Positions 46,651 through 57,329 of a DNA stretch of 64,000 nucleotides are shown here, one piece after another. A model generated the notes under the pieces. The model worked only from the letters and a program-made list of their open reading frames with translations. It made no database searches and was not told where the DNA came from. Where the stretch lies: NCBI GenBank assembly GCA_000727475.1, contig KL647290.1:4041373-4105372 (forward strand), given 5' to 3'. Source of the stretch: Sarcocystis neurona. Taxonomy: Eukaryota > Apicomplexa > Conoidasida > Eucoccidiorida > Sarcocystidae. The position numbers and the translations under genes are program-made. Position 1 is the first letter of the stretch. Each line of letters starts with the position of its first letter.

Positions 46651-48387
46651 CATCGTGAGGACGAGATGTCGTGTCTACTTTTTTTTTGAGCGAGCGCCTG
46701 TGGGCAGAGATATGCTAAAGGGGGCCCCTACTCACTCTCCAACATGTATGTATGTTTGTTTTATTTATGAGCTGCCACTTCGTGTGTTGAATGCGCCACT
46801 GTCGTTCCACGGAACAGAGAGAATCCTTTGGATTACTACGTCTCTATAAATACTTCCACACATGTAGGTCAATTTATTACTTTCCACGTAAGGGACACCA
46901 CGGCTAACGTAGACGTATGTTCGCGGAGGCGTACGTACGGAGGCGCACATGCGTATATTGCACAAGCAAGATAGGAAAATTAAAGGAAAGAATGGAAAGC
47001 TTCACACTGTACTTATTCCCAGATGGTGCATACCGCGAACTTGGGCCGGCCCAAGTTTAGTTCTTTCCTGCGCCTGTCTGTGAAAATGTGGAAAGAGTGC
47101 TGATGAGATGAAGACGTTATTCTCGTTCTCCTTTTCCTAGATGATAGCGAAGCGAGTCTTAATGTGTCCATGTGTCCCTTTGCGCACGCGAGTGGACATG
47201 GAGAATACAGTTAATACCTTTCCTGTTTTTTGTCCTTCCCGCTTGTGGGCCACATCCGAAGTAAAAATAACTTATCAATGACGTTTCTGTTCCCAGAATA
47301 AAATGACTGTCGCGCCTTCTGCGTAAACGCGGGGTGAATGCGAAGGAGATAAGGACGGAAGACACAACGCCCTTCATTTTTTGTGTGCCCGTCGCTTCCC
47401 CTTCCCATCCGTCTTCCCTTACCGACATTGAGATCAAGTTTATGCGTTAGGTGAAGGAATTACAGATGGTTTGTTAAACTTGTTCGTGTCAAGTGGGAAG
47501 GAGGAAAAATTATACTCGTTAAAAGCATAGAGACGGGGCAAGTATCTTTTCTGTATGTTAGCAAATGAATGTATGAATACAGCCATGTGTCTTGAAGAGT
47601 CCACGAATACAATACACACGCATATCGCTGCATGTGTCTACACGGAGGTTCAAGATGGTATTTCCTGACCCCCCATCCACATTTGTAAGGGCGCCACCTA
47701 CCCACCTACAAAGGAGAGGACACACTCGGAAAACTGACCGTACTTACACCCACACAAATATCTCTTAATCAGCGAATGCAATGGTTAAGTTTTTCAAAGG
47801 TAACTCTGGGTGAGAGTTGCTACGACACGTGAACGTACGATTCCACACGTCGCAGACACAAGCCTGCTAACCAGTGCAACATCTTTCCCGGGCGTAGCCC
47901 CTTTACCCCGTTTACCACATATAACGTGTATACGTACTATGGGCTTCGGCTGCTGTACCCGCATATGTCCTGCGTATACTTGATTACGTTTTCACACACG
48001 GTAGCGACAAGCTTCTGATATGCGTTCTTGTAGCGTGACTGCAGTGTAATACGTATGCGCTTCATGTTCGAGGCGACCTGAAGCACACCCGTGTGTTCAG
48101 CCGAAGATAATTAGAAAAAGATATATCTATGGTTACACGGATATATGAAAGCACAATTATGTGAGGATGTATGGAAGAGTCAGCATGGAAAGAGAGTAAA
48201 GAATGCTCGGTCGATTTCTTAACGATCAGTTCTCTTTCTATTCTCCGTAGCATTTGCTGCAGGCTGGTTTTGTTGCCTGTTCTGCGTCTGTGTAATACGC
48301 GTAGCTATAGCACCTGTGCACTGGCCTAAAGACGCACATCTCTAAATTATTCGGTCTGCTTCTGTCTTTACACCTGTTTACTTACAG

Positions 48388-48738
48388 AAGAGGCCGTGCG
48401 CCCCTCCGTGGCACAGGTTGCGCGTAGTCGCAGAACTGTTTTAGTGGACGCTTTTTCAAGTCCCAGAACCTTCTTCGGTACGCGCTTGCACATATACACC
48501 GCGGCTCACACTTCTCAGCGCTTAGTGCAGCGAACTGCCAGTGTGTGGACTTGGACACGCGTGTTCGAAGAAAGAAAAACGGACGTGTGTATAAGCTTTA
48601 TATGTGTGTGTACGTGTATGAACACATGTACACGTGTTTTGTGTCGGTGCGCGCGTGCGTGGCGGTGGAAGTTTTAAACGGAGGAGCACACGCCGCTGTC
48701 TGCAAGCCAGTGAAGGTGACTGCGCAGGCGCCTATTTA
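48388..48738 (+). CDS. Candidate 3' exons of an unrecognised gene
   Basis: After TTTACTTACAG a plus frame reads EAVRPSVAQVARSRRTVLVD and continues for about 60 codons to a GT near 48590. A second frame from about 48640 reads VAVEVLNGGAHAAVCKPVKV and ends at TAG 48736-48738. Both look protein-like but joining them is not certain. If real they end about 450 bases before the next gene's ATG. Confidence 0.25.
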
Positions 48739-49195
48739 GACAAGTAAGCACAAGCCTAAATTTGTGTACATCTTGCTTTGCCGCTCTTACGTTGACATTT
48801 GATACACGTCGGCACACCTACTCAGGCACACGCTGTATCTTCGTATGTCGATGAGGGGGAAGGGTGAATGTCGGATACACAGATATCTGCGTCTGAATGA
48901 AGAGATACGCAGCAGAACGCACTGGTAGATAGAAGATTTCGCACGTTATCCGGAGTGCACTAATTCCACAAGTGCATGCCTACGTAGAGAAGTGGCTGGA
49001 TGTGCATCCAGACACACGTAGCTGCACGCGCAGAGGAAGACACAGGCTGATTTCAGTGCGTATATGGGTGTTGAGAGAGCAGGATATTTGTTTTGTTTAA
49101 CCCGTTCCCCGCCGATCACTGTACTGCGTAGACGCAGGAACTCTCCTTCGTATCTGTGTGTCGCCAGAGCGTTTTTTCTACATCAATTCACAAAG

Positions 49196-50076
49196 ATGTG
49201 TGGAGCCAGTCTCTTTCTCGACCGCGCCAACGAAGCTCCGTTGTCGGAGCGGCGGCTTCTTCATTATGCTGCTGCCGCTGCCGCGTCGCGTTGGTGCGTG
49301 TCTCGTCGGTTGCTGCCCTTCCTGGTGGTATTTGGTGGGACGGTACTGCTGCTGTGCTTGGAAGAGCAGCAGCTGCTGGCGGAATGCCGCAGTTCGAGAA
49401 AACGTGCACAGAAAGCGGCAGAGGAAAAGAAGAGCAAGGATGATGATGAAGGTGAAGAGGACGAAGAGGAAGAAGATTCAGGCAGGGGCAGCGAAGAAGA
49501 GGCAGGAGAAGGGGAACGAAAACGTGCAGAGACGGAGAAAAAGGAAGATGAAAAGAAGTATTCGTTTTGCTCTAACGGACTGCGAGACGCCGTCAACGCT
49601 GCTATCCTCGAGCTCGCTGGTAACCCCACTTATGCATAGATATATGTATATATATGTATATTTATGTGCGTATAGCTGTATATGTAAACATACGTTTGCG
49701 CGTTTAATCGTGCCTCAACGTCAACATATATATGTGTATATATATATGTAGATATATATGTATGCATATGTGTATGCATCTGTTTATGCGAATTGATCCT
49801 GTTGCCATTGCTTCTGCTGAAGTCCCTGATATCGACATGCAACGCACGTGTGTCGTTACGTGTACATAAACGTGTTGATTCGTCCACAATTATATACATA
49901 GTTTACGCATAATTTACACGCAGATTAATGCACATGTGTAGATCCAGGTAGATAGCTGCATGTGTGTGGAAATATGAATGTATACAGTGTGCTGAGGTCT
50001 TAATGCGTATGTGTATACACATGTATACGCAGTGTCTGTATTTGCGTATTGGACGTAGGTGTGTGTGTACATGTAC

Positions 50077-50110
<34 letters not shown>

Positions 50111-53100
50111 GCCGGTGCATGTACGAAGGTGTACGCATATAATCGCTCAAGTATACGTTTTGGTCATCAGTAAGTACACACATGTGACCCAAGTATTAGT
50201 AAAAATACATAGGTGTAGATATATGGAGAGAAGTCGACAAACAGACGTTAGCCAGTGCTCTTGTTGAGCTCGTTTGATTGCAAGCACTACGCAGCGCCTG
50301 CGCCTCTATGGGCACAGCATATACATATATATATATATACATACATAGATATGTGTATGTGTAGCGACGGACGTGTACTTCCGTGCGTGTCTGCAAAAGT
50401 GTTTGCATTTGCACGCAAGTATTCGAGTATATAGGTATATATATGTTTGCTCGTCGATACGCGGGCAGACACTAGTGTGCATAGGTATCTAGAGACGCGT
50501 ATGTAGATAAATATACATATTTACACATATGTGTAAGGACACAGCTCTGTGTGCAGCGAACGTCAGTACGTCCGAGTTGGCTAGTAGGTCTGGTACCTCA
50601 TCTCATGCTGAAAAATTGCGTTTAAGGTGGGATTCCAAAGTATCTCCCCACGACTTGAAGCAACGACGTACCTTACTCGCACCTATAAAGTGCACAGGTA
50701 CATTTTCAGTAATTTGGAGGCTGTGTGGCTTACTAATCAACGTGCGTTTCCCCGTGGAGTCACTAGGGAGGTGAACTGTCTTAGTTCTTGGTCTTATTCT
50801 CTCGAACCTTCGGTTTGTTTATTATTAATTCGTTTCTGGGTTCTTTGCTCTTATGCTTTCATCCCTTTAGTTTTTGTCTCACACACTCGCTAGCTTTTCC
50901 GGCTCCCTTTTTCAAAGCGACTTCTCGTTGCACTGTTCTTTTTGAGTCCTCGTCCTCTCTCCATGCAGTGTGAAGCCTGTAGCCTGCGTCCCGTAACTCG
51001 TTGTTTGCTGGCTTTATTTTTTCTTTTCTCCCTAAATTCGTGTCTCCTTCTTCGTTTTTGCCTTCTCCTTAGGTTTCTTCTACGTGTGAACCATACACTT
51101 CACAAAATACAAATGTACATGTGTGGACTTGTGCCTGTATATACAATGTTATAGCAGAAATACAGGCTTTACGCATACATGTAATACAAGTGTGTCTTTC
51201 TACGTATATAAACATATGCATCTGCACACGTCTGGATAGGGACCGAATTCTTGATACCCACATATAGTGTGCACTCCAGATGAGTATACAGGGAGATTTA
51301 CGCATGTTGTTAAGTTGAAACTTCATGTGCGCCAGTGCTTCTATGGCCGTTTGGTTGTTGTGAAAGAGAGCACTACGTATTCGACGTACATAACGTCCAT
51401 GCCAGATCAGTGTAGAGAGACCTGTGGAATATGCTTAGTTGATTCTGCATGTATGCCTACGTCTGTGTGTCCCGTCGACTGCTGTGAAGGACAGCACTAC
51501 GTTGCCAACGTGCTGCTTACGCAGTATCCTTCGCTCCCGTACGTGCCAATTTTGACGTGTCCGACTCCTGAGGTGCCTCTTGGCGGAGGAGGGCGAGGCG
51601 AGGGCCCGCGTGCTGCTGAGGGCGAGGGCAGGAAAAGGGGGGGGTGGGACTGGTCGGGGGGATGGTGCTGAGTCTGACGAGTGGAAAGACTTCACTACTG
51701 CTGCAGGACGCGGCAGCGGAGAAACAGCAGAAGAAGCTGCCGAGGCTGCGGCCTCAGCTCACGTCGATAGTCTGTGGCCCGAACTAAGTGACGTGCAACC
51801 GGCAGATCTGCTGCTCGAGGTGTTGAATACTGGGAAACTCCGTGTGGCGGGATTGGGAGCCGAGCAGCCTTCTCCCTCGGACCCCTTTTCGCAGCGGTAC
51901 TACAGCGGCTGGGCTTCGTTGCGGCGCAGACGAATCATTGGGAGCAGTCTCCCAGTTCCACCATCTGTAGCAACAACCAAAAGCGCAGCGGCTGCAGCAG
52001 CAGGACGCGCTGGCAGAAGAGGAGCAGGCGGTGGCGGCGGCAGAGGTAACGTCAGCGGCGCAGAGAAAAGAGACGTAAAAAAACAACCTGCCGTCCTATC
52101 GGAAAAAGCAGAGGAACCGGTCCTCACAAGCCAAACGAGCAGGGGATTCAACTGGGGTGACGAGGGAGACTACACTGTCCCACAGCCCACTGGTTAGATA
52201 CACACAGATACTAGTGTTTCTTCCGTCGTCGTCTCTCTTCACCCCGAAAAAAGTTCGTGTATGCGTCAGTCTTTCTCTGTGCGTCAGTAGTGGACACACA
52301 ACCAAGACCCCTGGCAATACAAGCGTAGACGTTTTCTCTGGTGACATGTGTGCGCGAGTGCTGTTCCCTTGCTCTCGTGTCTCAATAACTTATATATGCG
52401 CGTGCTCTGGATTTGTTCCTCCTCGCGCGGCGTATGCACTATATGCGCACAGTTGTGCGTGTGTGTGTGTGTGTGTGTGTATGTCTGCGCGTGCCTGCGT
52501 GTGCGTGCCTCTCTTCTAGCAAGAATATCTGTATATAGGTTTATGTGTGTCGTAAAATATTCGTCCGCCCGTCGTCCTCCGCCAGCAAAAGCGCACCGAG
52601 GATTTACACCCACTTAAGAAAAGCGTACAGACATATTTGTTTACATGTATGTCTCAGTGTGTGTCGTTAAATCTCTCTCCACGTATGTGTTCCAGTCTAC
52701 CTACCTGTACGTGTTTTTTTGCACATTTTTTCTAAATCTACATCTCTGCGTCTACCTCCGAATCTCCCTCTACCTCTGTGTGTCTCTCTAGATATGTGCG
52801 TCGTGTATCTCTATATAGCCGGACTTTTCTTCTCGTTGTCACTTGCTCTCTACATTTGTCTTTCAACCCGTTCCTCGTTGTCATCCACGTCTTCCTTCTC
52901 TCCGCTTTTCCCCCCCTTCGCGGCTCTCTCGTGGCCTACCTCATTATCTATCTCCCACATACATCCTTTTCCACATCTGTTTATAATATATCGTTCGTTT
53001 CCCGCGTGCGGGAGCGTTTTAGTTCGACTGTTTTCTCTTATTTCTCCCCGCACCCCTCCTTTGTTTGTGAATATCTCGGGCCCCAGACACCAGCCACGTG

Positions 53101-55387
53101 ACGTCGGGCATCTCTCTGCGCCGTCTCTCTCTGCTTCTCTAAGCAGTTCTCTCTAGGTGTGTGTGCATATCTCGAAGTGTCTGTCTGTCTATCCCTATCT
53201 CCTTTCCATCTGTACGGTCTACCATCTGCTGCTTTGGCTGTATGCTGGCAGGCTATTTTCCCACGTATCTGCGAGCCATTGCGGAGCGCATCAGCGAGCA
53301 CTACGGCCGACCTATCGAAGTTGTCTGGACTTTCTACACGTCGGGGGTAGACTGTTTCAGAAGTGTGAGGCGCGGACTAACGCACATGACAGACATCTAC
53401 TTCCTTTCTGCGTATCAGAAAAACAGCAGCACTACCTGGGAGCACTTCTCTCACACTTGTCCAGTATCTGGCTCCCCCAACCTCTTCGTTACTCTGAAGG
53501 AATACAACATTCACTCGCTCCAGGATCTCGTGAGACACATCCGCATGACTGCTAATCCGCGACTCCGGACCATCGCCTATCTTTCGACGGGCAATTACGA
53601 AACGATTCAGCAATTCTTCCCCGCACACACGCTCGCTGAAATCATGACAAGTGAGAAGGCACCCCCCCCCCCCCCACGCGCAAAGAAGCGCACATATTTG
53701 CTTTGTGGTGTGTCCACGTACGTGTGTGTGTGTGTGTGTGTATGTGTGTGTAGTTACACATTCCAGAGGTTTAGGAAGAGGTCAGCGTGGGTGCAAACCA
53801 AGTTTTTGTGGAGCTGTATAGATGCGTGCACACGTAGGGGGGAAATGCAGACCTCCCACGGCACGTGCATAAGCAGTTTCAATTTACGTGCTTCGACACG
53901 TATCGAAGAGACAACACGTGTATCAGAGAAAGACAGATATGGATTGAAAAGCATTGTGGTCCTCTTATGCACTCGCATTTCCGCGTAGTCACACGCCAGC
54001 CATGAAGAAATCTTGCAGCGCATAGACAGACACACAGAATACTGCCGTGTACGCATACGCACGCATACACACAGAAAAAGGCACACGCGCACACATACGC
54101 ACAAGTCAAAAAGAGGCCCAGACTGGAGAGGTAGTGGTGTTTCATATACTAATCAAAGGCATGAGGCTGCGTGTGCACAGGCGTGTATACGTGTCCAGGT
54201 GGGGAGAGGTGCACATACACGTATACACTACCCCAGAGAGGCATCCTTGGCCGGGCACCTCTGTAGGTGTAAGGAGCACGAATAGTCAGAACTATCAGCA
54301 TGCATAAAAGGTGAGAGGGGGATATATATATAAAGAGACAGAGAGACGGACAGCTGTATGCAAACGTAGGTCTCGGTACGTACAGGGACGCACCGACTGT
54401 CTTCCATGCTTCTCTGGTTTCCCTGCCGGTACTGGTGTTGCACGGGTTTTCTCTTTGTTCCTTTATAGCAACAAAGGCGGAACTTCGTTTGTGTAGCCTT
54501 TGTACGTGCAAAAGACAAACAATCCTGGCGATGTTGACGTCACGTGCATTATGCTATAATGATAGCCTGCCTGTTGAACGTAGCTGTGGATATGGATGTA
54601 AGTGATCCAAGTGCTCGTACATCCTTGTAGACGTGTGTTCATGTACCTATATTCGTATACGTATATGCATGTGCATATATGTAGTATATATAGTGTATGT
54701 CTACCGACCTGTGTTCTAGTACGCAGACGTGTACGCGTAAATAGATGAAGACATACATGTACACCTGTAGGTGTATATCTGTTTATCCGTACGCACAGGT
54801 ATGGAGATGCGAAAAGTAGCTGCGCGGAACGCTATCTAGCACGTAGGTGTATATCTCTGAGAGATACGTACACATAATACATATGTTTTTACTTCCGTGC
54901 ACACCTTCCAAATTATGGGTGTACGAGTGCGTATACAGCGATACGATCTCCTCATCGTCGAGCCTTTTCTGGGTGGTTGCTTCGACTTCTCCATTTGTCG
55001 TCTTTCTTATGGTGTTGGTTTTTCGCTTGTGCGTCAGAAGATGAGGCGGAACACCGTGTAGCCTCGAGGCAGGTGCTGGGGAATATTCGTACGGGGTCGA
55101 CTTCAGGTATTCCTCCGGATTTTGTAGTGGTGGATTTGGGCCTTGTGTTAGCACAATCGCCGTATTTCAGCAGAACAGATGTGCCTCACTGTCTCTATCA
55201 TCAGCTGCTCATAAGAGAAGCAGTACGCAGTCGCCAGCGAAGAGCGGCGAAAGACGGGACGGCAGATGCGGCAGATTCAAAGCAGTCCGCTGCTGCTCCT
55301 GCTGCTGCATTCGGTCACCTGTCTGCTGCTGCAGCAGCCGCGGCTGCTGGTTCTCTGCTGGTCGGAATCGCGACTGCTGCTGCCTAA
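49196..55387 (+). CDS. Membrane-anchored protein with a solute-binding-protein family 3-like domain
   Basis: Model: exons 49196-49619, 50557-50697, 51632-52192, 53252-53650, 55038-55387; all junctions are phase 1 and agree; 624 aa. ATG 49196 is preceded by CAAAG. A single hydrophobic segment (about residues 39-55, PFLVVFGGTVLLLCL) after basic residues suggests a signal anchor, followed by a Glu/Lys-rich linker. From about residue 247 the order of motifs matches bacterial extracellular solute-binding proteins of family 3: LLLEVLNTGKLRVAG (first strand), YFPTYLRAIAERISEHYGR (helix), IEVVWTF, then the middle-lobe segment SGSPNLFVTLKEYNIHSLQDL, AYLSTGNYETIQQFFP, and DFVVVDLGLVLAQSPYF. In bacteria such domains bind amino acids or related small ligands, or act as cyclohexadienyl dehydratases. 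An Ala/Gly-rich insert sits between the first strand and the helix, and the C-terminus is Ala-rich. The last lobe-one strand is not obvious, so a further exon is possible. The acceptor before 51632 is the weakest junction. Confidence 0.68.
49500..49760. repeat. Glu/Lys-coding purine run followed by intronic TA repeats
   Basis: Purine-rich GAAGAGGAAGAAGA coding stretch (to about 49560), then (TA)n runs at about 49640-49660 and 49725-49750 in the first intron. Confidence 0.5.
51292..51572 (+). CDS. Possible cysteine-rich alternative exon of the solute-binding-like gene
   Basis: Starts after GATGAGTATACAG with the phase required by the exon ending at 50697. The frame reads RFTHVVKLKLHVRQCFYGRL and later CRETCGICLVDSACM and CPVDCCEGQHYVANVL. 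Nine cysteines fall within about 50 residues, and the frame stays open past 51572. Its frame differs by one base from the following exon; a G8 run near 51637-51644 lies where the frames would have to join. Options are an alternative exon, a homopolymer error in the assembly, or chance. Confidence 0.3.
52650..53160. other. Pyrimidine-rich intron of the solute-binding-like gene
   Basis: CT-rich on the sense strand from about 52740, leading to the acceptor ATGCTGGCAG before 53252. Frames over it are Ser/Leu/Phe/Pro-rich and not coding. Confidence 0.6.
53720..53755. repeat. TG dinucleotide run near the fourth donor of the solute-binding-like gene
   Basis: (TG)n interrupted once, about 70 bases after the donor ACAA|GTGAGA and a C12-type run. 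Confidence 0.8.
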
Positions 55388-56606
55388 ACAGAGAAGTTGA
55401 GGAGATAGAAAATAAGAAGACCGAGTTAGAGGCGGCAACACGAATAAATGGAAGGGAAAGAACAAGACGCGTCCTCAGACGAGGGAAGACGTTGAAGATA
55501 CGCAAGGGGCAGGCAGAGACACAAGAGGAAGAAAGGTGAAGGGGAAGCGGAGAGAGACGGGGAGACGGGAATAGGGGAACTGAGCGCACGAGGAGACAGG
55601 AAGTGGAGGGCGTGACGGTGAGAAAGCGGAAGAGAGACAAAGAGACGTGTCGAGCATGGAGAGAAAAGCTTAAAGACACAGTGGGCGGTACAGGGAGAGC
55701 AAGAGAGGGAGAGAGTAAAACAGAAAGAAAGAGGAAGGAGAAAGAATGGAAAAGGAAGGGCAGTGTGAGACGAAGATGAAGAGTGAAGATGCTTGAAGAG
55801 TAACGAAGAGGAGAAGAAGAGAAATGACGGAAAGACAGGGGAAGAGAGACGGAATAAGGGGACATCAAGTAAAAAGACGAGTGCGACAGAAGAGAGGAAA
55901 GAGTTTTTGAAAGGGAAGGACGGAGATAACATGAGAGGGTAATTTACGTGAAGGAGAGGAAAGGCGACCCAGGCAGATGCCTTTCCGCCTTGTCGCTGCT
56001 CCCGAATGCAACAACGGAGTTCATACGCACCCCCCTGCGTTGCTGAAGCAAGGTGGCGTTTCTTCTCACAGTTGTGGAAAACTCGACACACCTTGCACAC
56101 CTACAGGTCGACCACCAGTGAGTTGTGTACACTCATTCCCGTCTTCAAAGCTTCAGCCCAACCTCACATACGTATAAATGAAGGCATGGGGCTACAGGCG
56201 TGTAGATATAAATACACTGGTACCGGCATATATGGCTGCGTGCGCGCCGACCTATACTCTGTACACCCATACGCAGACACGTAGGTGTACTTTTTGGAAG
56301 ATCCACTTCGGTGGTCCACCAGTGTGTGTCCGGAGTAAGATCTCAAGCGCACATACTGTTGCAGGCAACGGACACAGCAATTCCCTCTTCGTAATCAGCA
56401 AATATATATGTGTATGTGCCTGCATGGTATAGGTCTTTCAACATATGCGCGTACGCGCGCACACACATCCACACGTGTAGGTGCGCGCGCATCAGATCCT
56501 TCCCTACTTATATATATACATATACATATATATATGTATATTCAAGATGGATAGTGGGAAAAAGCTTCCTCACACCTTCACAAAAGGTTGTTGAACTATC
56601 ACGGGC
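55388..56606. other. Intergenic region between convergent genes, with a GA-rich block
   Basis: From 55390 to about 55960 the plus strand is strongly purine-rich (GAGAGA, GGAAGAGG words). Minus frames here are Ser/Phe/Leu-rich and are antisense artefacts. 55960-56600 is unique sequence with a small (TA)n near 56510-56540; no gene seen. Confidence 0.5.
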
Positions 56607-57329
56607 TCAACTCAGTTGGCCACGTTGACCTAAATTCATGTCTTCACTGCGGTGGCGACGGATGGCAGCAGACAACTTGCCAGTAGAGGGAGAAGAGCCT
56701 AATCTCCAAGCAGAAAGCAGATGCGCTCTTGCCAAGGAGCAGAATTCACCACTTTGGCGCACGGCACCGGGCAAATGGTCATGAGACGGAGAGCTCGTTT
56801 GCTGTAGAATACGACACGTCTGAGTGGTATTTTCCATAACAACTGTGTAGCAGTGTGGAGACCACGCTGGAGCCCAAATTTGCATAAACTGTTTTAGGAT
56901 GTCACTTTCACGTAGAGGGTGACAGGAGAAAAATTGCACACTACTTTCCTGTCTGCCGAAAAGTCGACTTACGGCGGGTACGACAGTTTCCTGCAAAGGG
57001 GCTGGTCAGCTTCAGATGTACAACAGGCGCTTAAAGAATTTCACACGTGCAACTGTTGCATACCACTGCAGGAGTCTTGCACCTCACGTTACACCATGTG
57101 ATTTTGCTAGAGCACTTCCTGCTACTGCAACAGAAAACTTGCTGCTGCTCCTCTTCCGTCGTGGCAGCCGGCGCATCTCCTGCTGCAGCTGCGTGTATTG
57201 CTGATACCACCAGGTGTGCTGCGACTGCATCAAACTGGGCCTGCTCACAAGGGTTCTCGCTACAAGCTCTGCTGCGTTGCCCGTGAAGGGTTCCTGCAGC
57301 AGGCGGCCTGACAAGGCAACTGTCGGGAT
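56607..57329 (-). CDS. 3' end of an unrecognised minus-strand gene (two exons)
   Basis: Exons 57329-57093 (79 codons) and 56990-56607 (128 codons including the stop), joined in phase 0. The first follows TTTGCAGCTTTCAG, ends GGT|GTAACG, and contains LSGRLLQEPFTGNAAELVAR and HTWWYQQYTQLQQEMRRLPR. The second follows CCCCTTTGCAG and contains SDILKQFMQIWAPAWSPHCY. The Trp/Gln-rich helix and a basic RRLPRRKRS stretch are notable. No signal peptide, membrane segment or domain was recognised. Upstream exons should lie at higher coordinates on the minus strand; frames at 57733-58326 and 59588-59815 are candidates without fixed junctions. Convergent with the solute-binding-like gene. Confidence 0.5.

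Larger units (their letters stand above)
41403..49195. other. Unresolved region with scattered candidate exons
   Basis: Composition is balanced and mostly non-repetitive from 41.4 to 44.2 kb and 44.8 to 49 kb. Frames of 60-190 codons occur on both strands, often overlapping (41967-42389 plus against 41815-42210 minus; 43388-43753 plus against 43516-43992 minus), and I cannot choose between them. Microsatellites lie near 44165-44210, 44245-44260 and 44545-44575. Two better candidates are entered separately. From 46.7 to 48.3 kb I see nothing. Confidence 0.4.

Noticed and set aside
55209..56100. Minus-strand frames of 219 and 224 codons rich in Ser, Phe, Pro and Leu
   Set aside because: Antisense of a GA-rich spacer and of the last exon of the solute-binding-like gene; no domain and no splice support.
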